The notes beneath the pieces were generated by a model, which saw only the letters and a list, made by a program, of their open reading frames with translations, was not told where the DNA came from and did not search any database. The position numbers were made by a program, and so were the translations under genes. A stretch of 64,000 nt of DNA from Tigriopus japonicus (taxonomy: Eukaryota; Arthropoda; Copepoda; Harpacticoida; Harpacticidae): contig CM021312.1 in the NCBI GenBank assembly GCA_010645155.1, positions 9,994,182 to 10,058,181 of the forward strand, written 5' to 3'. Shown piece after piece: positions 32,001 through 44,618 of the stretch. How positions within the stretch are numbered: position 1 is the first letter of the stretch; the number at the start of each line of letters is the position of its first letter.

Positions 32001-35000
32001 ATAATAACTGGTATTTTATAACAAACTTTTCAATACAATCAAGAGCATACTGAAACAAAATCATAGGTTATAGGGCTTTCGAAAGTCCTTTTTCTGTATA
32101 TTTAGATTTACGAGCTAACTTTTAGGAAACCTTTAATGTTGTGAGTGGCTTTAATGAGCTTATAAGGGAAGGTAATGTCAAGTGTCCAGTCATTTAAGGC
32201 ACTTAAAACTTTTAACTTTCGGGACATTTTAAGGCTTGGATTGATGTTGGGAGAAACCAGGGAGGCTAGATTTCGCTTAGAACAAAACCTCACAAACAAC
32301 TGAATTAGACCTGGTTTACGTGTTTAAAACGATCGAGATTCAAAATGAATAAGCTTAAAAAGCAATTTGTGCTTTGTGTTCCAGGAATAGAACTTGGGTG
32401 TTAGTGACGAAGTTGATAAAATTTCTCCTCAATTCATATCTAAGAACCCTTTAAATATATTTTAGTGGGATTTTGGAAAATATTGATTTAATCCTACTTT
32501 TGAGTTAATTAATATCATCCGTATTTTACTCTGACGTCGAAAAATGACAATGGAAGTTTTGACATTTAGGCAAACACTTTTATAAAGCATAGATACTATC
32601 ATGCACAAGGTTCTATTTCTTCTTTCAATTACCATGTAAATATGTCAGACCCTCAAAGTGTTCAAATTTGCTTCCATTAGGTGTGGTTTCTCCTTAGACC
32701 GGATGTCAAACACCACTTGGAAATGAACTCGGCAACAAAGGATGGCAAAAGTCATGGCTAAGTTCATCGAGAACTAAAACTAAAGTTGTCAATGACGTTT
32801 AAGGCATCTCCTTGTTCCAGAAGGACAATTGAACCATTTTAGATGTCTCTGTGCAACTACTTTAAATGCATGAAATGGCAATGGCAAAAATGCATCATAT
32901 CCGTCTCTCTTCCCGTTCACACCCGTTCACATCCCGTGGGCGTGTTTACAGAACACAATACTTTGTACTTTAAGGACTTTATGGGACATGAACCATCTCA
33001 GCAAGACGTTTGGTTCTCCAAGGCTCCGTGTGTTTTATCTGATGACAATCAAGGTAATGTCTTTTTCTCAAAAGCAAGTATTTCACGAGACCTTCAGACC
33101 TTGTCCTCCATTTCTTGGTCTTAACCACTCTTTGCAAAATTTGGGAGGGACCACTGTTTCCGAAGGACATGACACAGAAGATTCTGTGAGTGAGTGAGTG
33201 AGTGAGTGTGGGAAATTTTCCAACTTGTCAAGATTAGCGAACTGTCAAAGAAAGACTTGAGGTTAATGATTCAGTCCAGAGGTTTTGACGTCAGTCACGA
33301 AATCTTCAAAAGCTCTCTTAATTATTGAAAGCAAGCCGGTCAAGCTTTTCATTTTCCGACCTCTTGGAACAAACATCTGTTTGAGACGATGGAACACTTG
33401 GATTGCAAAGTCTATTAAGATATTTGCCAATTTTTTTCCAAGTGGCTTTTTTCCATCGAGGTCGTGAACATTGCAATGGAAGTGTTCCAAGTGAAAAGTT
33501 TTCGACACAGACCAGGATCCCAATGGTTTCAGCGGTTTCTTTAAGAGCAGTATTAGGCAAACGGCGGGCCTTCGTCGCATAACTGGCATTTCTCCTTTAA
33601 CAAAAGACACTAGATTTGCACAAAGAGTGTGGGTTTTCTCCCAAAGTTTACCACCCCAGAAGTTCCTAATTCGGGAGGAGAAGGAACAAAATAGAACGTT
33701 TTTGGACCCCGAACTTTTGTCTTGGATTTTTTGATCTTCCTTGTTTGGCGTCTGGATTGGTCAAACTTTGGTCATTATCAGGCCTAAAACTTGGGCACAC
33801 GGATCACTTTGTTTTCTCGCATCTGGCATCTGTTCCAACATTCTTTTTGACTGGAGTAAGTCCGCATTTCTGGATGAGGATGGCCTAATAAAATGACTAA
33901 TCATTTCGGAAAACGCCATTAGGGTTTCTCCCAGTCTTCCTTTGTTACATGGAACAAAAAGCCAAGTTTTTCAGTTTGAAGAATATTGCAGATTTATACA
34001 AGTGTAACGAACCACGTCCCCCCCTGAAGGAAAGTGACAAAGTGATTGCACTTGAAAAGCTTTAAAAGCTTTTAGGCTGTTGTGTGCACGAGGCAAAAGA
34101 CACTAACCGTGTTCTCGTTCTGAATAAAACCTTGCGCTTGATCCAAAATATGCCGCTCCAAGATTGATTGTTCCACTAAAGGAAGAAAGGGCGAGGGGAT
34201 CAATTTAATGTACTCGTTCATCCTGTTATGCCATTCAGAATACACTCACACATTACAAAACTACATAGTATTAGAACCCCATAGGATTTCGGTCTGAGGA
34301 GAGACGCTTGAATGGGCATTTTTCGTTTTCCGCATTTCCAACAACCGTGAGTTTTGTTCAGCTTTCTTGGCACTCACACTCTCGACACTCTTTTGTTCTA
34401 AAGGACCCCTTAGCTCTCCCAAGAGAGTACGATGTGGTCGAGGGATCTGTAATGGCATTTAACTTGGGACAGGTTGCATAAATGGATGGTTTCTGGTGTC
34501 CTCTTTGGCAAGGCTCTCATGTTACGTACTTGATCCTCCAGCGCAGATTTGAATACTCGAACCGTAATTTAGACGCAACGTTGAGCGAATCTCGGAGAAA
34601 AATATTCTAGAAGAGGCTTATCTCTCTTTCCTTTAACCGGTTAACTGGTTTTGACAGATCTGCAGTGGGAGACGATGTAAATGGAAATGTCTTTGAATCC
34701 CTCATTTGATGCACACAATTCCATGCTCTGCTTTGAAATCGTTTCCTTTCTAAGCAATGCTCGACTGAATTGTCGTTACCCCTGTGGTGCCAATGAACCT
34801 CAGTGAAATCCTTGAAAGGAGGAGATTGCCAAAATCTACTAGTGAAGACCACCACTGCAATGGAGATGTAGTTCGTGAGGGAGAGACAGATTTTAATGGA
34901 AACACATAGATTCTCATTTCCGCAACCTTTTTGTTTCAAGACGAAGGCCTGAGGAACAAGGAAAATGAAGGAAACGGGACACCTCATCTGTTCCAGCTGT

Positions 35001-38000
35001 GGATTCGTCAGTCTGTCCAATATAAAAATACCTGTATAATGTAGACTCCAGTCTTCTTTTTGGTGTGTAAGCCTATGAAATTTGCCTGGGATATATGATC
35101 TTTTTTCCAGTAGCAAACGACGATATTTTTGACGAGTTGAGCCGAGGACGTCGGAAGTAATGGACGTTCAAACTGAGATTTGAGGGACTTTGTTTTTGAC
35201 GCGTGGCGTTTTAGGTGCGATCATTAATCATGAGGATACGTCACTCAAATTGAAATGAATGTCTTTGTCACAAACTTTCTCAAATCTGCTGATAAATGTC
35301 CCTTTTGAAACCATAATTCTATAATTCGAAATGAAATTATTTGCTTTGTGCAAATTGAGTAGTAAAGTACCCATCCAATGCTTTCCTTTTGAATCGCAGT
35401 CCTCGCTTCCAACAACAGCGTTATGAAAATCTCACTATCCGTATACATAATATGGTACACTGTACTATTATTAGATCGGGCGAACCTGTTGTTCTCTCAC
35501 TGTATCAAGTAAGTCGATAAAGCTTAGGATTATATGAGAACAAACATGCCTTGATAGTTCCATCGAGCAGAGAAAGAAAAACAATCTCTTGAAAAGGCAA
35601 AAGATTCACAATCCAGTTTACGAGCAGCTTGATGAAGTAAAGACGTTCAACCCATTAAAAGAAGGGGAGGACTTCTTCTATTTGCGGCCAAGGACAGAGG
35701 ACATACCTCCTTTGGTGTTAAAAGAACCTCATAATTCTTGAAGCCCACATCTTACAATATGGTCTGTGACACTGTTATAGGTTTTTATTAGATCTAGGTG
35801 TTCCCTTTCTTTTCGGCGACACCCAAAGGCGAAACGGGATCTGGGCCAATGAAATGACTCGAGTCCTCTTCAACCTTATCCCAGAAAGTTTCCTCAAGTC
35901 TGATCCAAATGAAAACTTGAATTTATTTCCACATTAAGGTAAAAAGAAAAGAGCACCTCCGTCCCAGATCCAGTTGCTGAGGAACATTTGAGTGGAAACA
36001 AACTGAACCAGATGCCTTTGACAAAAAAAGTTGCCTTTAAAAATGTCACTCAATTCTGACATAAGATTTGAACATGAAACTTTCAAAAATCCTTTCCCAT
36101 CCATCAAACCATAACAAAACAGATATTACCCTCCCCAATGTTGTGAAGCAATTTCACTACCTAAAGAAAGGAGTTGACGCACTACAAAGCTGTTCCAAAG
36201 AGATTATCAGTTTGACGTTCCACGCGCAAAACTGAACGTTCCCTCATAAATCACGGGTCCATTAACTGTTTTTGCAATTCTGATCTTCTATCCCTATCGA
36301 TCGTTACACTGGTTTGGTGTTTCAATCGGTGCCCTTCACCCTTTTGGCTCGTGAGAAGATGGATAGATGAGCCTTACCTTCTCGCTCTATAAGCTCCTTG
36401 GAGATTGATTGGCCATATTTTAGGATAACTACCGCCAGAAACACTCCACTAGAACTCGATGGATTATGGAACCGACTTCTCCTTCAACCACAACTACCAT
36501 CACTTGCAAAGTGTTCAGTGAGTACAGTAATTGAATCTACGTTCCAAAAGTGAACCAGTCACCGGAAAAACGCCGAGGCAACCTTCCTTTTGCCCGGGAT
36601 TAAATGGGGTCGTTTGGTAAATGAACTTTCGCACTTCCTATTCCAATCCTGGAATCGAATCGCTTCCTTCACTTTCCCATTCGGGAATCGTCTGTCGTCT
36701 TATTCGCCTTTTCACCCCTCACAATCCAAACACCTCTGCCGATTAACTGGAAATGTGTGCCTCTAAATGTTCCAGCCATTCTGGAGCAGGAACTGAACTC
36801 TCAATGTACGTACGAACGAAAGCAGAGACTTGGAGAGGCCGCGAGATCCGATTACGAGCGGCCTTCTTCCTTTTTCTCTAGTCAGAGGAACTCAGCCGTT
36901 TCCAAAGAGGAACAAGCGAGGAACGGCCTTTTTCTGCTCTTCCTTCCCGACAAAGGCTACGAAGTACGGTAGATGGTGGCGAAACCCGAGGAAAGCACGG
37001 ACTCGAATAAAAAGATGAACACTGCGAGTCTTGTGTCTTTTTTGATCGGCCAGAGGTGAATGGTGAATCTTGTTGTTTTTCATGATGGAAAAGCCCACAT
37101 TTTATTCACTCTTTTGGGTTGGTTCAAAATTTAAAGGGGGAGGAAAAGTAAGAGGAGGAATTGGGATTGAGAAGGTGACGAATGGATCGTTTTTTATTGA
37201 AGGAAAAAAACTGCATAGCCAACAATGGAAATTGCTGGTCGTAAAAGATACTTGCGAAAGGTGCAAAATATTTTTCGGTTGCTTCCTCGCGTAGATAACT
37301 GAAGTAGGGAAATATTTGAAAAAGTTTAGGCTGTATCAATGGTCTAAAATCTATTCTTCTCCGAGAAAGAAACATGAAAAGGCAATTTTAGAGTGTTAAG
37401 CCTCAAAAAGTATCATTCTTTGAGGCTAGTTGTAGGCATTGGACAAAATTAGTTTCCATTGAATATATTCGGAGTTGCTCATTTTATTCGTTTGAAGTTA
37501 AAGACCATTCAGAATTACAAGAGCTTCTAAAATACGTTTCTCTGAATGGTGACAATTTTACTGACGTTAGAACTAATAAGCATCTTGAGATAAAGCAATT
37601 TACTTATGGATGCAGATTTCCTCAGGGGCAAAATACAAAGGCATTTTTTTCCTAGCAAGGCCATTAGTGCCAATCATTTTTACCTCTTTTTCCTCTAAAT
37701 GAAAACTGTAAAAGCCACTTGTTACAAGAAGTATAGTTTTGAAATGAATCTTACAAAGCATGCAACTCCTTTTATCCAAATGAAATGGAAGAACCCACAT
37801 ATTATTACATTTTCCGACCGACCTCTCGTATTATACTATTCATCTATGTACCACGTGTACAATGAATGTGATCCAAAGTGAAATACGAAACTCTCGCAAT
37901 AAAAATCATTAGTGTACGAAAGGGAACAACATATTCACACATTAATATATTCATACACTAACATACATACATCCAGGCCACAGGCGGGTCGGCAACTAAG

Positions 38001-38415
38001 CATGGTACTAAAATTCAATAAATGAAGGAGATTTTACGGATGCTCTCCAGAAGGATCTGCCATCAATTTGGTTGTTTCCCTTCAGCGGAGATTAAATTTG
38101 TCACTTTTTCATTAGATACTCGATCATAAATGAAAAATACCTAAGTTTTACAAGAATGATACCAATTTGAGTGTGATGTTTCCGGAAAAAAGAATATTAC
38201 ATTATAATTCTGACGCTCAAAATTTGAATAAATGTTTCGAAAATTATAAAATTTATAGTTAGTTCAATTTGTCTAAACTTGGTCCCCTGACCCTGCATAC
38301 TCTATTTTTTATCAATATGACCATACTGTACGTGTAGTTCATCCATCAAATCTATATTCTTTTTTCAAATCAAACGTTTGACAAAAGGTTTTGAAAAAAA
38401 TGAGTTTGCGAGTAT
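29025..38415. other. Long stretch without a supportable gene
   Basis: About 9.4 kb with no recognised domain. 29400-29445 has a small GAGACGCT hairpin and 33186-33210 a GTGA microsatellite. 32700-37000 is visibly less AT-rich than its neighbours and holds the longest non-transposon frame (34607-35116, minus, non-ATG start), which I do not accept as a gene. Regulatory or 5' non-coding exon content is possible but not shown. Confidence 0.35.
33186..33210. repeat. GTGA microsatellite
   Basis: About six tandem copies of GTGA. Confidence 0.9.
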
Positions 38416-38419
38416 TTAG

Positions 38420-38600
38420 TTCAGGGGTCGGTAACCAATGGGGCCAGGGGTCAGTTTTGATGAGCCCAGAAGCTATGAAGAAAGACCTAAATAGTAGACC
38501 CTCAAGTCATCATTAGTTTTATTATCGTTGGTCCACATCTCCATAATGGCTTAATTGGGGGGCCTAACACCATTTGTGTGGGGCCAGACTATACGAAATT
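38420..38600. mobile_element. Degenerate copy of the CAGGGGTCGG hAT-type MITE family
   Basis: It begins CAGGGGTCGGTAACCAATGG and keeps AGCTATGAAGAAAG and CATCATTAGT-like blocks in the same order as the inner element at 11809-12062, but the right terminal repeat is lost. Confidence 0.5.
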
Positions 38601-39040
38601 AAATTTAATACATAATTCGAATAATCTAGTTCAAAAAAGCAACATCTTTTAAAGAAAAGCACTATGAAATCATGGTGCGGGGCAAAATCATTGCTCAAAC
38701 TTGACGGAGTCATGTCTCCCGAATCGAAAATTAGTAGCCGGTTTCGAAAAAGAATTGAAAAGTCAGAATAAATATTTTAAAAAAAATATTCCTCATACCT
38801 TACGAACAAGGCTTGAAGACTTTATAACTTGGTCACGACTATTCGTGAGCTTTAACTCCTGAAATTTTATTTCGTGGAAAAGCAGAATTACACAAAGCAA
38901 CAATTATATCATCGACATACGACATTTCATTTCAAAAGCTTTAGAGTGAATCTGTACTTTTCCCACAAAATATTTGCTCCACTAAATCCTTCAGTGTGCT
39001 CAATTCGAAGCAAGATAAGTAAAGTTTTTTTTATCTTAAG

Positions 39041-39463
39041 GTGAGTGAGGCTAGTGCCGGTTTTGGTGCGTGGGTATCCTTCATCAATACTTCCCTCAAG
39101 TTAACTTTAGAGAGATGCATTTGGAGGAACCTGTCGAACGCGATGGCTCATGAAAAAAGCCTCACAGTCAAGCCAGGTATTACCCTCTCAAACCATATGC
39201 TGCACAATAGCCTCTGCTTACCAAAAGTCAATCTTGCAGGGACTGGAAATTGGGCAACATTTGCAGAAAATGGCATTTCTCTGCCCTTGCCAGTTATGAT
39301 CTTTTCCGACATTTTGCACCACTTGCAAGCTTGTCCAACGATAGGGAACTCTCTTCTGGTTGGCACTGTGCAACCACAGTTAATGCAACCACTTTTCGAA
39401 TCTTTCCCCTGTTCGAGAACTAAGATATCCTTAAAGCGCTTTATAGAACAAGCATTTGTGTAA
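39041..39463. other. Overlapping open frames on both strands, one with a Cys-rich motif
   Basis: The plus strand is open for 140 codons from a GTG. The minus strand, read downward from about 39420 to 39148, gives SGCINCGCTVPTRREF then VGQACKWCKMSEKI, a C-x2-C-x16-C-x2-C spacing like a treble-clef or GATA-type zinc finger, ending in TGA. I do not recognise the family; the fragment may come from a transposon. Either frame, or neither, may be real. Confidence 0.25.
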
Positions 39464-39601
39464 GCATTTGCATTCTGTATAACTATCTTGTCGTTTTATT
39501 CAAGATAGGAAAGCCTAGTCTTTTAGGAAAAAATGTCAGTTCTCAACCCTTTTTGAGTGAAGGCTCGCAGTCAAGATCTCAAGTTCACCCTCGTTCTAGA
39601 T

Positions 39602-39829
39602 CCAGGGGTCGACAACCACTTTTGGTTCAAGGCCCACGAAATTTGATTACATGTTGTCAAGGACCCACGAAACAGACGTTGGTAGTTTCAGGAGCACACA
39701 AATTAACGATCAAAGAGCTTTGGTCCCAAGAGTACAGTACTATGGATGTTTCGCGGGCCCACTCTTTTGGACTTTCCCCATAGCTCCTGGGCACACATGT
39801 GGGCCACGGCCCACCGGTTGCCGCCCCTG
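39602..39829. mobile_element. hAT-type MITE, 228 bp, with perfect 8-bp duplication TTCTAGAT
   Basis: The ends are CCAGGGGTCGACAACC and GGTTGCCGCCCCTG. TTCTAGAT flanks both sides exactly (39594-39601 and 39830-39837). Its interior matches the elements at 11644-12133 in reverse orientation (for example GTACAGTACTATGGATG). Confidence 0.85.
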
Positions 39830-39837
39830 TTCTAGAT

Positions 39838-40974
39838 CATGTTCTTTTGTTATTCAATCAATGATTTCTTTCTTCAAGGAGAGGCAAAGGAAGATACCAA
39901 AGCACCTCTAAACCAGATTGGTTTCATCACGACCTGTTAGAGAGAAGTTAACAAACTCCTTTAAAAAGATGAGAACATTTTCTTACGCTTTTGATATTTT
40001 GTTCCACTTTTACATATTCTTAGACTTTTGCATAGTGTTATGCTTTTGCATATTTTTGCATTTAATATAGTACAAATGGTTACCTAGCTAATCGAGTTAC
40101 TTTGCATTCGCCAAGTAGTATTGAACCAAAAAGTATCAGACAAAGGTAAATTAGAGCCTAAATTTCTAGTCGCCAGCCGCGGACCATTTTTGAGAAATTT
40201 TGAAATATGGTGCTTAAAATGCAGGTCTTAAGAATAGCGCTCAAAAGCTGTGTATTCATACGCTTTCATGTCAGCTGTTATCTGGTAAAAACAATCAAAA
40301 TAACAAATTCATACGAGCTTAGGCAAGGTAACTTTTTGTATTGCAACGCCTTTATTAGAAAGACTATTTTTCAAATTGAATCAAATCAATATTTACAAGA
40401 TATGCCAAATTTTTTTAAATTTATGAATTTTTAGGCACCAGGAAGTCAAAGATTGCTAATTGTGAAAGGTTGCTGAATTCTTCCCTTGACTATCCCAGTT
40501 CCAAGAAACGAGGTAGAAATAGATAAATGGTTAATAAAGTCGTGCCAAGACTGTCAAAGCTTTGAATTTTACTAGCCATATTTATTGCGGGAATGGTTTC
40601 TCATTGTACTATCCCCTCGTTTAAATGATACTTCATTATTTAGATTGTAACAAAATAAACAGTTCAGTACGGCCATTGTGAGAATCTAGTTAATACAGTT
40701 ACCGAGGGATTAAATCCATGAATCCAATTGAGCCTCCGTAAACTAAACCTATAAAAGCTCATGGGAAAGAAGCATCAACTTGGCACTTGCGACAGGTACT
40801 TGTAAATAAAGCCCAACAAACCATAAAGTGCAAGAGAAAAAAATGTGACAAAGAGGAGGAGATTTTGACAGGAAAAATGTTACGGCTATAAGGGCGTAAA
40901 CAGTTCATTTTTTCATTTGAATGATTGCAGCGATTTCAATGGGGTTATTTTTGGCAATAGCTATTTTTCTTAAG
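39838..40974. other. No recognised gene
   Basis: AT-rich sequence with short chance frames. Confidence 0.35.
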
Positions 40975-41235
40975 AATTCGCCATTTGCTGACTAAGCTAA
41001 TCAATTACAGAAAGGAGAGTTGCTTCGAAATCAATCTAAAACTCACCAATACAATGCAATTTTGCTCAAATTTGCCATCTCATAATTTTTCTTGCCCTTT
41101 GAGATTGTTAAAGTAAAGCGATACTGACACAGTAGTGCATAGTGCAAAGGCCCAGTCAAAAGGTTGTGAGATTTCTCAAAACATAAACAATCTGTGCGAC
41201 CGCCTCATTGCAAGATTTATGCAAAATCGAATTCC
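40975..41235 (-). repeat. Dispersed repeat family B, copy 2
   Basis: Reverse complement of much of 4377-4665, with the same order of blocks (CAACCTTTTGACT, GATGGCAAATTTGAGCAAA, TTCTGTAATTGATTA). Confidence 0.6.
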
Positions 41236-41329
41236 GTTCTCACTTGAACTGCCTGGTTTGATGGTGCCAAAAAGGGCCAACACTTAAAGTTTAAAACATC
41301 ACAAATTTCCTGTTTTCCTTGATTTTCTT

Positions 41330-41640
41330 CTTACTGATGTGTTTCCGAGTTGGATTTTTCAGAAAGTCTTGCCATTTTGGTCCCTTAGGACCAAAAAGCT
41401 TACCACAACTTGACTTCTCAAAAGGCAAGAGATCGAATTTCCCACTTTAATATGGCAGCACTGCCAACTCGAAGGCCGTCAGCAAAAACTATGATTTGAG
41501 TGTTGCCGTATTCGTCCTTGTTTAGGACTTTGGTCAAAAAGTTTCAAACAGAGTGCGTGTTTCAATAGCAATTAAACTTCGAGTCAAAAATGGCAGCACT
41601 TCGAACCCGAAACTCTTCACTAGTTTCTTCACATATACCT
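41330..41640 (+). repeat. Dispersed repeat family A, copy 2
   Basis: Aligns along its whole length with 58330-58680. Shared blocks are CTGATGTGTTTC, GAGTTGGA, ATATGGCAGCACTGCCAACT, GAGTGTTG and TTCACTAGTT-like. It is internally repetitive: two GGTCAAAAAG..ATGGCAGCACT halves of about 150 bases. Confidence 0.65.
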
Positions 41641-41955
41641 TATAAAAAACGAAAATGTCACTACTTTCGCGAACTCGCGCTTTTTGTGGTTTGCAACTTC
41701 TGTGTACTTCACAAGCCCATTATTGAGGCAAGAGGCTTCTTTAGAAACGCATTCTCCGGGTATAAATGTAACACTTTGTAGCACCCAAAAATGGGTCAGA
41801 ATGTCTCTGTGCCATAACCAATAAAGAAACAAGTCTCCAAATAGAGTGGGGTAGCCGCACTTTGGCCTGGTCTATATTATGAAGTCTGCTTCATCGATTG
41901 AATATGAAATACAACATCGGGACAAGGTGTGTTACTAATTTGGAATTAGTACTGC

Positions 41956-42210
41956 CTATTGGGATCTCACTTCGACGAAAAGGTCCATTAATTCAACATT
42001 CTTGAGTCGATTGGGCAATGGAAGCTGAGCAACCCTATCTTTCAATGTGATGACTTGGCATCCCGATGAACCACACAGACTGGACGAGGGTGATAAAACC
42101 GAGGAAAATGATGATGATAAAGAAGAAGAAATAGGGTCCAATGAAGCTTGACTTTGTTCCACAGAGCGAAGCAAGACGCATTTGCACAAGAGTTGAAGTG
42201 GAGATGGGGT
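41956..42210 (-). CDS. Possible exon of an unknown minus-strand gene
   Basis: A good acceptor (TTTTTATTTTTAG) precedes sequence that stays open in more than one frame. One frame gives a Ser-rich stretch, PISSSLSSSFSSVLSPSSS, then RVAQLPLPNRLKNVELMDLF and a stop at 41956-41958. Another gives a hydrophobic segment with YFFFFIIIIFLGFITLV and a stop near 42035. I cannot tell which, if either, is used. Confidence 0.25.
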   Translation of the reverse strand, partial: TPSPLQLLCKCVLLRSVEQSQASLDPISSSLSSSFSSVLSPSSSLCGSSGCQVITLKDRVAQLPLPNRLKNVELMDLFVEVRSQ

Positions 42211-43522
42211 CTAAAAATAAAAAAAGAAGTACGGACATCTAAGATGAACATTGAACGCTTGAAATCAAATATTCGTGGACAGGAGTCCTTTATATCATTC
42301 GTGTGAATGAATAAGGCATGGTTCAACTTTTCCCACGTATGAATATAAGATGGTGAGCCATGCATGAGATATGATAAGTTCCCCTTAGATCAAGCGGGAA
42401 CTTTGTCTCTATGTGCCTTAAACGTGGACGGTCTCAAAAATGGATTCAACAGGGTAAAGTTGTGGACTTGATTCTAAAATGATCAAGGTCCAACCTTTCT
42501 TAAGACAGAATTCTTGGCAAAACTCGTATGAAGTGCACTTTTTACTCTGAACAGCCTCTCAAGAGCTCTTTTTCCTCCAACAAAAGTTTGATTTTGTTTC
42601 AACAAGGAGCGATGATTGTAAGTTTCATGCGTTTTTAGACCTTGCAATCCATTTTCAGGTGATTATGGTTCAAATTAATTTCATTCAGGTAATATAACTG
42701 ATGTTTTTCAAAAAACAAATTGCTAGTACATTTTCAAAACTAAACGATTTTTCCAATCTACCGAATTCAATATACGTTTTAAAAGAGCTCACAAAAGGTT
42801 CCATTGAAGTGCTTGTGTTAGTACAGGCTCATGAAAAAGACCTAGAAATTGAATAATACAATCCAAATATGGAACTAGTAGTAATTGTAATTAATAATTA
42901 TTCAACATAGTAATTGTAATTTCTTGAATTTTGTAAGCAACAGGCATAGGTCTGGTTATTACAAACAGGATGGAATGCAACTACAATGTAAATAATTGGA
43001 GGTATTTTGAGGGGTTCTGTACAGATCTATTATTTTGTAATGGACAAATGTAAAAAGATTCACACTCGAGACAATAAATGTGACACGTCATCAAATATTG
43101 TGACAGTTAAAACTGAATATGCGACAACGCACGTTGAAAATGTAGCTATTCTTAATTTCAAACAGAAATTCTCGTTTAAATAGACTTCTAGCTTAGTTTA
43201 GAGGAAGAAAACGTCGAAAAAAGAGCAATCGAAAAAGTTTCATTTTATTGTAGACCAAGAGTGTCCATTAAAATGGAATGACTAGCGACAGAAATGTCAT
43301 TATTCAGCATTCAGCGTACGTTTAAGGCTCTCATGCATTCAAGTGAAGTCGAATACTTTGACGAAATTGACAGTTCAAGCTTCAACAATGGGAAAGTCAC
43401 GCGATTTTTCCCGTCAGAATTACGAAACCATCCAACAATAATCAGTTCGTTGGGTAAGAAAGTTGATTCGTTTCACTTTGAAACTGAAAAGAAAAGAACA
43501 AAACGGCTCTCTGTAACATAAA
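42211..43522. other. No recognised gene
   Basis: AT-rich, with a local TAGTAATTGTAATT-type repeat at 42880-42920. Confidence 0.35.
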
Positions 43523-43706
43523 GGCCGCATGTTAACGCACCTAATTCAAAAGCGAGAGTAAACCAAAATCAAGTCAGATTAAATAGCCTTAAGTTTATAC
43601 TTGTGACAACTCCTGTGATTGAGACGCAGCACCTGGGGAGAGTATATACTCGACGAATGCTTGATTTTGCTCTCGCTTTTGAATTAAGTGCCTTAACATG
43701 CGGCCC
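43523..43706. mobile_element. Hairpin MITE, 184 bp, with about 47-bp inverted arms
   Basis: The left arm GGCCGCATGTTAACGCAC, then TAATTCAAAAGCGAGAG, is mirrored by CTCTCGCTTTTGAATTA and TTAACATGCGGCC on the right. The loop is about 90 bases. Flanks contain TA within one to two bases of each end, so a Tc1/mariner-type origin is possible but unproven. Confidence 0.7.
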
Positions 43707-44134
43707 TAGATTTTCAAGAATCTGAAAATCGTTTCGGTTGTTTTTATTATTCTACACGCGTAAATGGGCACACATTACATACGTACTTTTGTTGTTAGAC
43801 CGACAATGAAATCATCAATTCTCGCATTCAATTAGTTAAGTTTTTAGACCCTGAAAAAATCAACTCTGTTAGTGTTTTTAGAAAACTATTTTTGCTCTCT
43901 AGTATTCCGAACTAAAATGCACAAAGTTGATTTAAGAGTATTGTCGGTCAGCAACAAAAATATCCTAGGATCAAGAGTTATTTTTTATTTAGAGAGCACT
44001 CTGATATCAAGTGGTTTTTTGTAGTTTAGAGAGTATTCCGATAACAAGAGATAATGTTTTTTTTTTTAATTTAGAGAGAATTCTGATATCTGAAGTTATT
44101 TGTAATTTGTAAGAGTGTGTATGCGTGTAATCAG

Positions 44135-44610
44135 TAGGGACTAGAGACTCTAGTAGGGACGGGCAAAAAAACAAGTTGCACAAAAATCAGCCCAAAATCG
44201 TAAAATAAAATGCAGAAAAAGGTCAAAGCACAAATAAGAACCAAAAAAGCAAAACTAAAATTTAAAAAATTCGCAAAAAATGAAATTTCTGAAACAAAAA
44301 GCTTCAGGTACTTTCTTGTCATCTGTTTGTTATTTTTCAATCTTGAAGAGCAAAATTTTGATATTTAAGTAGTAGTAATCAATAGTATGCTAGCCTACGC
44401 TGGGCACGGTAAAATCAGATTTTGTTTTCAAATTTGAAAAAAAATCTTCCAAAAGTAAACATTTTCGAAGAAGAAATAGCTAACTGTCAACAATTTATTC
44501 ACTTAGGCCGAATTCGTAAAAAATCGTGCAAATAAAGGCGAAGAGTGCAAAAAGGCAAATAAATGTGTTTATGTTACCAAAAATCTTTTTACACTTTTTG
44601 CTCGTCCCTA
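44135..44610. mobile_element. hAT-type MITE, 476 bp, with perfect 8-bp duplication GTAATCAG
   Basis: The right end is CTCGTCCCTA and the left end TAGGGAC, doubled as TAGGGAC..TAGTAGGGACGGGC. GTAATCAG lies directly outside both (44127-44134 and 44611-44618). The interior is A-rich on the plus strand with AAAAGGCAAA and GTGCAAA words, related to 14144-14885. Confidence 0.82.
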
Positions 44611-44618
44611 GTAATCAG

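Noticed and set aside
34607..35116. 169-codon minus-strand frame, the longest outside transposons
   Set aside because: It starts at TTG, shows no domain, signal or splice context, and this length can occur by chance in 64 kb read in six frames.
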